Shown one piece after another: positions 16,904 to 24,315 of a DNA stretch of 64,000 nucleotides. The notes below the pieces were generated by a model. It was not told where the DNA came from. It was given only the letters and a program-made list of their open reading frames with translations, and made no database searches. The DNA lies in the NCBI RefSeq assembly GCF_013359775.1, contig NZ_JABMCI010000071.1, forward strand, positions 248,001 through 312,000, written 5' to 3'. Source of the DNA: Cellulomonas humilata (GTDB taxonomy: Bacteria; Actinomycetota; Actinomycetes; Actinomycetales; Cellulomonadaceae). Numbering within the stretch: position 1 is the stretch's first letter; each line of letters starts with the position of its first letter. The position numbers and the translations under genes are program-made.

Positions 16904-17803
16904 TCAGTCGAGCAGCCGTCGCCAGACGTCCGCCTGCCCGAGGATCCGTCGCGCGCCCGCCTCGTCGTGCAGCTGGTCCCAGACCCACAGCGCCGACTCG
17001 GTGCACCGCGCGAACCCCCACGCGGCCACCCGGTCGGCGTCGAGGTCGAGCAACCCGGCGAGCAGCCCGATCCGCTCGCCCAGCACCGCGGCGGGGTCGG
17101 GGTGCTCGAAGGGGTCGTCGACCTGCTCGAGCAGCGGCCACAGGTCGTACGCGGGGTCCCCGCGCATCGGCTTCGGGTCGATGGCCACCCAACGGTCGTC
17201 GCCCGCGGCGAGGAGATTGCCGGGGTTGAGGTCGCCGTGCACCAGCGCGTCGGCGTGGCCCGGGAGGCTGCGCAGGAGGTCCGCCGCGACCCGGACGTCG
17301 ACCCCGTGCCGCGAGCCGCGCTCGCGGAGCAGGTCGGCCCAGCCCTCGCAGACCTCGCGCAGGGCGGGGACGACGACCCTGACAGGCGCTGACCACAACG
17401 TCCGGGCCACCTCCGCCGCGGCGGTGAGGCGCTCCTGCGCGGTCCCCGGCGCCGCCGTCAGCGGGGTACCCGGGGCGACCCGGTCCAGCAGCAGGGCCCA
17501 GTCGTCGTCGTCGGAGTCGAACAGCTCGGGGACGCCGTGCCCGTGCCACGCGCGCAGCGCAGCAGCCTCGTGCCGCGCCTCGTCGTGCGGGAACGAGATC
17601 TTGAGGACGACGGCGCGCCCGTCCGGGAGCGACCCCGGCGCGCACCATGACGCGGCGCCGCTGGTGAACGGGTCGTCCAGCGCGACGTCCCAGCGCCGGG
17701 CGGCCCGCTCGACGAGCTCCGGCAGCCGACCGATCCACTCACGGCCGGCCGAGGTGCGACCCGGCCCGTCCCGGAGGATCGCGGGGACCACGAGACCGGC
17801 CAC
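16904..17803 (-). CDS. APH(6)/hydroxyurea-type small-molecule phosphotransferase
   Basis: A 299-residue protein kinase-like-fold enzyme of the streptomycin/hydroxyurea phosphotransferase group. Visible: the lysine strand A-V-V-L-K-I-S, the catalytic loop L-V-H-G-D-L-N-P-G-N-L-L with Asp and Asn, and the metal motif W-V-A-I-D-P-K-P. Chromosomal copies are common in actinobacteria and need not give resistance; the physiological substrate is unknown. GTG 17803 was chosen because a strong GGAGGAG lies 6 bp upstream; the frame remains open far beyond it but overlaps the divergent protease gene. It is one of the few genes here with a textbook ribosome site. Confidence 0.85.
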   Translation of the reverse strand: MAGLVVPAILRDGPGRTSAGREWIGRLPELVERAARRWDVALDDPFTSGAASWCAPGSLPDGRAVVLKISFPHDEARHEAAALRAWHGHGVPELFDSDDDDWALLLDRVAPGTPLTAAPGTAQERLTAAAEVARTLWSAPVRVVVPALREVCEGWADLLRERGSRHGVDVRVAADLLRSLPGHADALVHGDLNPGNLLAAGDDRWVAIDPKPMRGDPAYDLWPLLEQVDDPFEHPDPAAVLGERIGLLAGLLDLDADRVAAWGFARCTESALWVWDQLHDEAGARRILGQADVWRRLLD

Positions 17804-17822
17804 GCGATGCTCCTCCCCCTCA

Positions 17823-17954
17823 GTGCTCCGACGTCCGAGCTCAGTATCGCCACGGGTGACGGGCGTGCGGCGGTCCTGCGTTGCTCCGCTCGGGTGAACG
17901 CCGCACTCGCGCCAGAACCGTGTGCGATCCTGCGCGCACCGACGGTCGGAGCAC
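17823..17954. repeat. 10-bp inverted repeat across the kinase / matrixin divergent promoter region
   Basis: GTGCTCCGAC (17823-17832) recurs as its exact reverse complement GTCGGAGCAC (17945-17954). The arms lie close to the two divergent start codons (17803 and 17969). The right arm also carries a small CCGAC-G-GTCGG dyad. No clear -10 pair was identified in the gap. Confidence 0.35.
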
Positions 17955-17968
17955 GGGGAGGGCACGGC

Positions 17969-18874
17969 GTGAGTGCTGGCGAGCCGCAGGGGCTCAACCC
18001 CTGGGTCGGCGCGCGCGGAGACGCCCCCTTCCCGGTCGTGCTGCCGCATCCCCGTCCCGGCGGCGACGTCCCGGCAGTCCGGTTCCTGGGACCGCCGGTG
18101 CCCATCCGGCGCGGACCGCGCGTGAGCTTCCTCCTGATGGTCGCGCTGGCGGTCGGAGCGCTGGTGCTCGGGGGCCGGTGGTGGATGGCGACCTCGTCCG
18201 CGTTCGGGCCGCCCGGGGGCCTCGAGGAGTCGGCGCTCCCCCTGGGTGCGCCCCCGGTGGTCCAGCCGGGGCAGGGCGCGTTCGCGTTCACCGGCATGCA
18301 GCCCGACGGCAGCGGACCCGTGGCCTACAGCCCGTGCCGCCCGATCCACTACGTCGTGCGTCCGGACGGCGCTCCCCTGGGTGGCGGCGAGCTGGTCCGG
18401 CAGGCGATCGCGAGCGTGTCGGCGGCGACCGGCCTCCAGTTCATCGACGACGGGGAGACCCAGGAGGCGCCGAGCGTCGACCGCGAGGCCTACCAGCCGA
18501 GCGTCTACGGCCGCCGCTGGGCCCCCGTCCTGATCGCCTGGTCGACGTCCGCCGAGTCCCCCGAGCTCGTCGGCGACGTCGCGGGGATCGCCGGGTCGGC
18601 CACCGTGACGCGTGCGGGCCAGACGGTCTACGTCAGCGGGTCGGTCACGCTCGATGCCGAGGACATCGCGCCGCTCGTCGCCGCGCCGAGCACCCAGCCC
18701 ACCGCCCTCGGCATCGTGACCCACGAGCTCGGTCACCTGGTGGGCCTCGACCACGTCGACGACCCCACCCAGCTGATGTACCCGAGCACCCAGCTCCTGG
18801 TCGCCGGGTTCGCGGGCGGCGACCGGGCCGGCCTGGCCGCGCTGGGCGCAGGCGAGTGCGCGCCCGACGTCTGA
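17969..18874 (+). CDS. Membrane-anchored matrixin-like (metzincin) zinc protease
   Basis: A 301-residue type II membrane protein: a 50-residue Pro/Gly-rich cytoplasmic tail, one membrane helix (about 51-72) without a cleavage signal, and an extracellular domain. Near the C-terminus is H252-E-L-G-H-L-V-G-L-D-H262, a complete metzincin HEXXHXXGXXH site, followed by L-M270-Y-P as the Met-turn. Matrixin-like proteins cleave extracellular polypeptides; the target here is unknown. No cysteine-switch propeptide is evident. GTG 17969 has GGGGAGG about 7 bp upstream. The following hydrolase gene starts after a 104-bp gap on the same strand. Confidence 0.82.
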   Translation: MSAGEPQGLNPWVGARGDAPFPVVLPHPRPGGDVPAVRFLGPPVPIRRGPRVSFLLMVALAVGALVLGGRWWMATSSAFGPPGGLEESALPLGAPPVVQPGQGAFAFTGMQPDGSGPVAYSPCRPIHYVVRPDGAPLGGGELVRQAIASVSAATGLQFIDDGETQEAPSVDREAYQPSVYGRRWAPVLIAWSTSAESPELVGDVAGIAGSATVTRAGQTVYVSGSVTLDAEDIAPLVAAPSTQPTALGIVTHELGHLVGLDHVDDPTQLMYPSTQLLVAGFAGGDRAGLAALGAGECAPDV

Positions 18875-18931
18875 CCCAACCCTTCACACCGGACGCGCAG
18901 GCTCTCCCGCCGAACTCCCAGGCACCGCGAG

Positions 18932-18972
18932 TACGCTCACCGCGGACCACCTCACCGCCGCCCCCCGAGGAG
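18932..18972 (+). promoter_or_regulatory. Promoter -10 and ribosome site of the hydrolase with ATC start
   Basis: TACGCT (18932-18937) would start transcription near 18944. GAGGAG (18967-18972) follows, and exactly 6 bases later comes ATC at 18979, in frame with the hydrolase. Both elements point to initiation at this triplet. Confidence 0.5.
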
Positions 18973-18978
18973 CGCCTC

Positions 18979-19641
18979 ATCCACCGTCGACCCATCGTCC
19001 TCGTGCACGGCACCCGCACGTCGTCGGCGATCTGGCGCCGCCAGGTGGACGCGCTCGAGCGCTCCGGTCACCCCACCATCGCCCTCGACCTGCCCGGCCA
19101 CGGCCTGCGGGCGAGCGAACGGTTCAGCCTCGAGGGCGCTCTCGAGGCCATCGGCGCAGCGGTCGACTCGTGCCCCGAACCTCCGTTGCTGGTGGGGCTC
19201 TCGCTGGGCGGGTACACCAGCCTGGCGTACGCGCGCCAGCACGGGGACCGGATCGCCGGCGTGGTCCTCGCGGGCTGCTCGACCGAGATCAAGGGCAAGC
19301 CGCTGGGCGCGTACCGGCGGGCGTCAGGGATGGTCACCCGGGCGCTGCGGCTGGGCGGCCCGGACTGGAACGTGGTCACCGACATGCTCACGGAGCTCGC
19401 GGGGTACTCACCGCTGGCGGACCTACGTCGCACCGCCGTGCCCGTGTGGCTGGTCAACGGTCGCCGTGACCCGCTGCGCCTCGACGAACGGCGCTACCTC
19501 GACGCGCGACCGGGCACCCGGCTCACGATCGTCCCGGGTGCCGGCCACGACGTGAACTCGCACGCACCCGTCGCGTTCAACCGCATCCTGCTCGACGCGC
19601 TGCACGAGCTGCGCAACCGCGGCGGACTCGCGATCGCCTGA
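18979..19641 (+). CDS. Alpha/beta hydrolase, apparently starting at ATC
   Basis: A 220-residue alpha/beta hydrolase fold protein. It begins I-H-R-R-P-I-V-L-V-H-G-T-R, so the first strand and oxyanion H-G motif start within ten residues; the nucleophile elbow is G-L-S-L-G-G, the acid is probably D in V-N-G-R-R-D-P, and the histidine is in G-A-G-H-D. The reaction is unknown. No ATG, GTG or TTG occurs in frame between the previous gene's stop region and the core fold. ATC at 18979 has an ideal GAGGAG six bases upstream. In-frame GTG near 18853 lies inside the preceding gene and would add about 40 low-complexity residues. A one-base ATG-to-ATC change or a sequencing error also explains this. Confidence 0.75.
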   Translation: MHRRPIVLVHGTRTSSAIWRRQVDALERSGHPTIALDLPGHGLRASERFSLEGALEAIGAAVDSCPEPPLLVGLSLGGYTSLAYARQHGDRIAGVVLAGCSTEIKGKPLGAYRRASGMVTRALRLGGPDWNVVTDMLTELAGYSPLADLRRTAVPVWLVNGRRDPLRLDERRYLDARPGTRLTIVPGAGHDVNSHAPVAFNRILLDALHELRNRGGLAIA

Positions 19642-19657
19642 GCGCGCGGCCCACCGC

Positions 19658-19708
19658 GTCGCGGCAGGCAGAGTGTCGCGGCAGGCAGAGTGTCGCGGCA
19701 GGCAGAGT
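19658..19708. repeat. Three perfect 17-bp tandem repeats directly upstream of dinB
   Basis: GTCGCGGCAGGCAGAGT occurs three times without a mismatch at 19658-19674, 19675-19691 and 19692-19708. The array fills most of the 73-bp gap between the hydrolase stop and the dinB GTG at 19715. The unit length is not a multiple of three. Confidence 0.95.
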
Positions 19709-19714
19709 AGGGGC

Positions 19715-21067
19715 GTGGACCCCTTGCAGCTCGCCGACGCCTCGCGGCTGCGCACCCGCGCGACCGTGCTGCACGCCGACGCGGACTCGTTCTTCGCGGC
19801 GGTCGAGCAGCGCGACAAGCCGTCGCTGCGGGGCCGTCCGGTGCTCGTCGGCGGCACGGGACCGCGCGGGGTGGTCTCCACGGCGTCCTACGAGGCGCGT
19901 CGGTCGGGGGCACGCTCCGCGATGTCCATGAGCCGGGCACGCCGGCTCAGCCCGGCCGCGGCGGTGCTCTTCCCCCGGTTCGAGGCGTACTCGGCGTACT
20001 CGCGGATCATCATGGCCACGCTGGGCACGCTGTCCGAGCTGGTCGAGCCCCTGAGCATCGACGAGGCGTTCGTGGACCTGGAGGCGGGCCTGTTCGCCGA
20101 CGACCCCGCCGGCGCGGCGGCCGACGTCCGGGCCCGGATCCGCGAGCGCACGGGACTCGCGGTCTCGATCGGCATCGGCCGGACCAAGCTGATCGCCAAG
20201 CTGGCGTCCGAGGCCGGCAAGCCGGACGGGCTGCTGGTGGTCGAACCGGCCGACGAGGACGACTTCCTCCTGCCCCTTCCGGTGCGCGCGGTGCCCGGCA
20301 TCGGCCCGGCGACGGCGGCGGCGCTCGAGCGGCTCGACGTCCGCACCGTCGCCGACCTGCGCCGGCAGGAGCTCGACGTCCTGACCATGACCGTCGGGGA
20401 GTCGTCGGGCGTCAACCTCTTCCGGCTGGCCCGCGGCATCGACCTGCGACCGGTGGCACCGGGGGGCGAGCGCAAGTCGGTCGGTGCGGAGCGCACGTTC
20501 GCGGAGGACATCTTCGGGGCGGACCTGATCGCTGCGGCGATCGACCGCGTGGCCGACGAGGCGCTGCGTCGGCTCACCGCCCACGGCGGCGGCGCGCGGA
20601 CCGTGGTCGCCAAGGTGCGGTTCGCCGACTTCACCACGCTGACCCGCTCGGTCACGCTCCCGCAGCCGTCCGCGGAGCCGGCCGAGCTGCGGGCGGCGGC
20701 GCACCAGGCCGCGCGCGCCGCCGGCATCAGCGACTCCGTGCGGCTGCTCGGGGTGTCGTTCCACAACCTGTCCGCGCACGCGCAGCTGACCTTGCCGTGG
20801 GGTGACGAGGAACCCCCGCCGGTCGTCGACGACGAGCCGCTCGAGGCCCCCACGAGCCTCGGGCCGCTGACGGAGGAGAACTCCCGGCCGGGCCTGGACG
20901 TCGAGCACCCCGTCCTCGGTCGCGGCTGGGTGGTGCACGTCCGCGGCCGTCAGGCCACGGTCAGGTTCGAGAGCGTGGACACGCCCCCGGCGCGATCGCA
21001 GGTGGTCGACCTCGACACCGACCCCCTGCTGCTCGTGCCGCCGCTCACGCCGGTCTGGGTCCCCTGA
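19715..21067 (+). CDS. dinB: DNA polymerase IV (DinB), Y-family translesion polymerase
   Basis: Low-fidelity polymerase for lesion bypass, 450 residues. Catalytic carboxylates are intact: H-A-D-A-D-S-F-F (D22, D24) and S-I-D-E-A-F (D116, E117). The thumb helix-hairpin-helix (V-P-G-I-G-P-A-T-A) and little finger follow. A Q-L-T-L-P-W-G segment near 365 resembles a beta-clamp-binding motif. An extra 70-80 residues after it (G-R-G-W-V-V-H-V-R-G-R-Q-A-T-V-R-F) look like a small beta domain found in actinobacterial DinB proteins. GTG 19715 fits the family N-terminus; no clear ribosome site. No SOS box was seen nearby, unlike imuA. Confidence 0.93.
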   Translation: MDPLQLADASRLRTRATVLHADADSFFAAVEQRDKPSLRGRPVLVGGTGPRGVVSTASYEARRSGARSAMSMSRARRLSPAAAVLFPRFEAYSAYSRIIMATLGTLSELVEPLSIDEAFVDLEAGLFADDPAGAAADVRARIRERTGLAVSIGIGRTKLIAKLASEAGKPDGLLVVEPADEDDFLLPLPVRAVPGIGPATAAALERLDVRTVADLRRQELDVLTMTVGESSGVNLFRLARGIDLRPVAPGGERKSVGAERTFAEDIFGADLIAAAIDRVADEALRRLTAHGGGARTVVAKVRFADFTTLTRSVTLPQPSAEPAELRAAAHQAARAAGISDSVRLLGVSFHNLSAHAQLTLPWGDEEPPPVVDDEPLEAPTSLGPLTEENSRPGLDVEHPVLGRGWVVHVRGRQATVRFESVDTPPARSQVVDLDTDPLLLVPPLTPVWVP

Positions 21068-21178
21068 GCGACAGCTCCTCCGTGGTGGGCCGTTGGTCAC
21101 TGGTCCGTGGCCGCGTCACCTCGGACGATTGCTCTGTCCCTGCCGGCCCGGCGCCACACGCCCGCGCCCTCGGGGGGC

Positions 21179-21198
21179 CTCGGGCGACGGCGCCCGAG
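21179..21198. terminator. GC hairpin between dinB and the hexapeptide-repeat gene
   Basis: CTCGGGCG-ACGG-CGCCCGAG, an 8-bp perfect stem with a 4-nt loop and no T-run. It is 111 bp past the dinB stop and 27 bp before the next start, so it could terminate dinB or form in the next gene's leader. Confidence 0.35.
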
Positions 21199-21224
21199 TC
21201 GTCGCGACGAGCAGGAGAGCAGAC

Positions 21225-21668
21225 GTGTCAGGCAGCAGGACGGAACGCAAGCCGGGGCACGTCGAGGTCGAGAGCGCTCACGGCCGGGTGGCCGCGTACG
21301 TGAGGCACCCGAACGGCGGCGGGCTGGTCGAGGTCACCGCCCGCGTCCACGTGGGCGCGACCGTGCACGAGTCCGCGTACGTCGAGGCCGGGGCCATCGT
21401 CGGCGACGGCACCCACATCGGCGCGAGCAGCTGGATCGACTCCGACGTGATGATCGGCGCGCGCGTGCGCATCGGCCGGAACGTGCACCTCGGCTCCGGG
21501 TCCCGGATCGCCGACGGGGCGCAGATCAACGCCGGCGCCCGCATCGGGGAGGCTGCGATCGTCGCGACCCGGGCGCGCGTGAGCACCGACACCGTGGTCC
21601 CCCACGGCGCGGTCGTGCTCGGTCCCGCACGCCGCTCACCGCGCTCGGACTTCGGCACCGCCGCGTAA
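21225..21668 (+). CDS. Left-handed beta-helix (hexapeptide repeat) protein
   Basis: A 147-residue protein. After about 35 N-terminal residues the sequence shows the hexapeptide spacing of LbetaH proteins: V-H-V-G-A-T-V, A-Y-V-E-A-G-A-I-V-G-D-G-T-H-I-G, A-R-V-R-I-G-R-N-V-H-L-G, A-Q-I-N-A-G-A-R-I-G. The helix has about six coils and is not followed by an acyl/acetyl-transferase C-terminal domain, so it may be a non-catalytic or gamma-carbonic-anhydrase-like scaffold; no metal histidine triad is evident. GTG 21225 has AGGAGA about 7 bp upstream. It stands alone on the plus strand. Confidence 0.75.
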   Translation: MSGSRTERKPGHVEVESAHGRVAAYVRHPNGGGLVEVTARVHVGATVHESAYVEAGAIVGDGTHIGASSWIDSDVMIGARVRIGRNVHLGSGSRIADGAQINAGARIGEAAIVATRARVSTDTVVPHGAVVLGPARRSPRSDFGTAA

Positions 21669-21691
21669 GCCGCCCGTCGGCGGGGCCGGTC

Positions 21692-21697
21692 TACGCT
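21692..21697 (+). promoter_or_regulatory. Leaderless -10 of the AraC-type regulator gene
   Basis: TACGCT with an 8-bp gap to ATG 21706, in the 37-bp gap after the hexapeptide gene. Confidence 0.4.
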
Positions 21698-21705
21698 GAC
21701 TGGGC

Positions 21706-22401
21706 ATGAGCTTCGTCTACGACGAGCGAACCTCTGCCTCCCGCTACGTCGACGTCGTCTGGCACACGGTCGACACCAGCGACGGGACCTACCTGGCGTC
21801 CGCCGACGCCCGCTGGGACATGATCTTCACGGTCGGCGCCCACGGCAGCCGGGTGCTCCTGAGCGGTCCGTCGTCGCAGCCCACGGTCGTCCCCTACGTC
21901 GCCGGCAACCGCAACCTGGGCATCCGGTTCGCTCCCGGCGCCTACTTCACCCACGTCCCCGTCGACGCGATGCGGGACCGCACCGTCGCGCTCCCCATGC
22001 CCTCGCCGGACACGTTCGTCCTGGCCGGCTCGTCGTGGCCGTTCCCGGGGACCGACGGCGTTCTCGTCGACGCGCGCGTCGACGCGCTCGTCGAGGCCCT
22101 GGCCGACCGCGGTCTGCTCGCCCGCGACGACGTCGTCGAGACGGCGCTCGCGGGCGACCCGGTGCCGCTGTCCACCCGCACCGTCGAGAGGCACTTCACG
22201 CACACGACCGGCATGAGCCCGCGGCGCGTCCGGCAGATCGCCCGTGCGCGCGAGGCCGTGGACCGGCTCCAGCGCGGCGGCGGCATCGCGGACGTCGCCC
22301 ACGCCCTCGGCTACGCGGACCAGGCACACCTGACCCGCGACCTCAAGCGGCTCACCGGGTACACCCCCGGACAGTCCCGGGACCGCGACGAACCCGTCTG
22401 A
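21706..22401 (+). CDS. AraC family transcriptional regulator
   Basis: A 231-residue regulator. The N-terminal about 130 residues form a cupin-like sensing domain (W-D-M-I-F-T-V, G-I-R-F-A-P-G-A-Y-F). The C-terminal domain holds two helix-turn-helix units: S-T-R-T-V-E-R-H-F-T followed by G-M-S-P-R-R-V-R-Q-I-A-R, then D-V-A-H-A-L-G-Y-A-D-Q-A-H-L-T-R-D-L-K-R-L-T-G signature elements ending in the usual P-G-Q. The ligand is not known. The immediate downstream epoxide-hydrolase-like gene, 84 bp away on the same strand, is the obvious candidate target. Confidence 0.88.
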   Translation: MSFVYDERTSASRYVDVVWHTVDTSDGTYLASADARWDMIFTVGAHGSRVLLSGPSSQPTVVPYVAGNRNLGIRFAPGAYFTHVPVDAMRDRTVALPMPSPDTFVLAGSSWPFPGTDGVLVDARVDALVEALADRGLLARDDVVETALAGDPVPLSTRTVERHFTHTTGMSPRRVRQIARAREAVDRLQRGGGIADVAHALGYADQAHLTRDLKRLTGYTPGQSRDRDEPV

Positions 22402-22485
22402 GTGTCGCTCTGGTTCAAGACAGGGCGAGCACCGCGTGGCTGACTCACGAGGGCAGGGACCACCTCGGGAGACAGGACGCACGCC

Positions 22486-23619
22486 GTGGACATCCGACCG
22501 TACGAGATCGCCATCCCCGCCGCGGAGGTCACCGACCTGACCGAGCGGCTCGCCCGCACGCGATGGCCCGCCGACCTCACCTCCGGGTGGGAACGCGGCA
22601 CCCCCGTGCCGTACGCCCAGCACCTGGCGCAGCGCTGGGGCACTGGCTTCGACTGGCGCGCGCAGGAACGTCGCCTGAACCGGATGCCGCAGTTCGTCGC
22701 CGACGTCGACGGGCAGCCGATCCACGGGCTGCACCTGCGGTCGAGCCAGGAGGGGGCCACCCCGCTCCTCCTCTGCCACGGCTACCCCGCGTCGTTCGTG
22801 GAGTTCGCGACGCTGGCACCCGCGCTGGCGGAGCCCGAGGACGGAGGCCCGGCCTTCCACGTCGTGGCGCCCTCGATCCCCGGCTTCGGGTTCTCCACCC
22901 CCTTGACCGGTCACGGGTGGGACCTCGTCCGGACGGGCGCCGCGTTCGATGCCGTGATGGTCGCGCTCGGCTACGAGCGCTACACCGTGTTCGGTGGCGA
23001 CGTCGGCGCCGGCATCAGCGAGCAGCTCTGCCTCGATGCGGGAGACCGCGTGATCGCCTCGCTCGTCGCCACCGATCCCGGCGCGATCGCGACCGCCTAC
23101 ACCCCGCCGACCGACCACCTGACCCCCGAGGAGAAGGAGCGGCACGAGGCCCTCAAGGCGGCCCGTGCCGAGGACTTCGGGTACCTCCAGGTCCAGACGA
23201 CGCGGCCGCTCAGCGTCGCGTACGGACTGACGGACTCCCCGGTCATGCAGCTGACGTGGATCGCGGAGAAGTTCCAGGAGTGGACCGACCCGTCGCGCGA
23301 GCTGCCCGAGGACGCCGTGGACGTCGACGACCTGCTCACGCTGGTGAGCGTGGCGTGGTTCGGCCGGGGCGGCGACGGCGGCGCGAACCTGCTCTACGAA
23401 GCGGCGCACTCCCCCATGGCGTGGGGACGCACGCACGACCGCCCGCAGGGCATGGTGGCGTTCGGTGAGGAGCCTCTGATGCGCCGCATCCTCGACCCCG
23501 ACGGGCGTCTCGCCTTCTGGGCGGAGCATCCCCGGGGCGGTCACTTCCCCGCGATGGAGCGCCCGCGGGAGCTCGCCGGGGACATCCGGGCGTTCCTCGC
23601 GTCGGTCCCGGTGGGCTGA
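22486..23619 (+). CDS. Epoxide hydrolase family protein (EHN domain + alpha/beta hydrolase)
   Basis: A 377-residue enzyme of the microsomal-type epoxide hydrolase group. Residues 1-100 form the EHN domain (I-R-P-Y-E-I-A-I-P, R-L-A-R-T-R-W-P, F-D-W-R). The hydrolase core has the H-G-Y-P oxyanion motif, nucleophile Asp in G-G-D-V-G-A-G, and catalytic His in G-G-H-F-P-A-M-E. Hydration of epoxides is the family reaction; the physiological substrate is unknown. GTG 22486 matches the family N-terminus; a GGAG-containing stretch lies about 15 bp before it. It follows the AraC-type regulator. Confidence 0.88.
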   Translation: MDIRPYEIAIPAAEVTDLTERLARTRWPADLTSGWERGTPVPYAQHLAQRWGTGFDWRAQERRLNRMPQFVADVDGQPIHGLHLRSSQEGATPLLLCHGYPASFVEFATLAPALAEPEDGGPAFHVVAPSIPGFGFSTPLTGHGWDLVRTGAAFDAVMVALGYERYTVFGGDVGAGISEQLCLDAGDRVIASLVATDPGAIATAYTPPTDHLTPEEKERHEALKAARAEDFGYLQVQTTRPLSVAYGLTDSPVMQLTWIAEKFQEWTDPSRELPEDAVDVDDLLTLVSVAWFGRGGDGGANLLYEAAHSPMAWGRTHDRPQGMVAFGEEPLMRRILDPDGRLAFWAEHPRGGHFPAMERPRELAGDIRAFLASVPVG

Positions 23620-23703
23620 GGGTCTGTCCCGATGTGGGTGGTGTGCGGTCTGATCGTGTCGGGCGGTCGCGTGGGCGGCCGCTGACGACCCAGGAGGACG
23701 CAC

Positions 23704-24315
23704 ATGGCGACGATCGTCTCGACATTGTTCATCTCGCTCGACGGAGTCGCCGAGATCGATCCGGCGTGGCACTTCCCGTACTTCGACGAGAACATGGGCG
23801 CCGCCGTCGGCGAGGACTACGAGGACGTCGACGTGCTGCTGCTCGGGCGCGTCACGTACGACAGCTTCGCGGGCGCCTGGCCGGAGCGGGAGGCCGCCGG
23901 CGGCCAGGACGCCACGTTCGCCGCTCAGCTCGGTGACGTGCGCAAGGTGGTGGCGACGCGCGGTGCCCAGGAGCTGGGCTGGCGCCACGCCGAGGCGGCA
24001 CCTGACCTCGTCGAGGCCGTGACGGCGCTGAAGGCGGACGTCGGTATCGGGAAGGTCCTGGTCGCCGGGTCGGTCTCGGTGGTCCGCCAGCTGCTCGCCG
24101 CCGGGCTCCTCGACGAGCTGCGCCTGCTCGTGCACCCCGTCGCCGCGCGGCACGGCGAGCGGCTGTTCGACGACGGCGAACCCATCTACCCGTTGCGGCT
24201 CCTGCGCTCCGACGTCTTCCCGACGGGCGTCGTCCGGCTGGTCTACGCGCCGAGCCAGCTGCCGGGAACCCAGGGCTACGAGGACGTCACCGACAAGGTG
24301 CCCGGTGCCGCCTGA
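23704..24315 (+). CDS. Dihydrofolate-reductase-fold protein (RibD C-terminal family)
   Basis: A 203-residue NADPH-binding-fold protein of the DHFR/RibD_C superfamily. Recognisable: the first strand with I-S-L-D-G-V-A-E, the D-V-L-L-L-G-R-V-T-Y-D-S-F nucleotide-site helix, and V-L-V-A-G-S-V-S-V-V-R-Q-L-L near 120. Homologues in actinobacteria are of unassigned function and are probably not the main folate enzyme. AGGAGG lies 6 bp before ATG 23704, a strong ribosome site. The next gene begins 11 bp before its stop, so the two are translationally coupled. Confidence 0.85.
   Translation: MATIVSTLFISLDGVAEIDPAWHFPYFDENMGAAVGEDYEDVDVLLLGRVTYDSFAGAWPEREAAGGQDATFAAQLGDVRKVVATRGAQELGWRHAEAAPDLVEAVTALKADVGIGKVLVAGSVSVVRQLLAAGLLDELRLLVHPVAARHGERLFDDGEPIYPLRLLRSDVFPTGVVRLVYAPSQLPGTQGYEDVTDKVPGAA

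Noticed and set aside
16904-17803. Dedicated streptomycin resistance gene
   Set aside because: The fold is APH(6)-like, but there is no aminoglycoside gene cluster or mobile element, and chromosomal homologues with unknown substrates are common.
18850-18978. An upstream GTG or CTG start for the alpha/beta hydrolase
   Set aside because: It would add 35-40 Pro/Arg-rich residues, has no ribosome site, and overlaps the protease gene; the ATC with GAGGAG is the better-supported start.
19658-19708. CRISPR-like array
   Set aside because: The 17-bp units are directly adjacent with no spacers and no cas genes are nearby.
19708-19713. TAGGGG as a leaderless -10 for dinB
   Set aside because: It ends one base before the GTG, so transcription would start inside the gene; the last base also breaks the TANNNT pattern.
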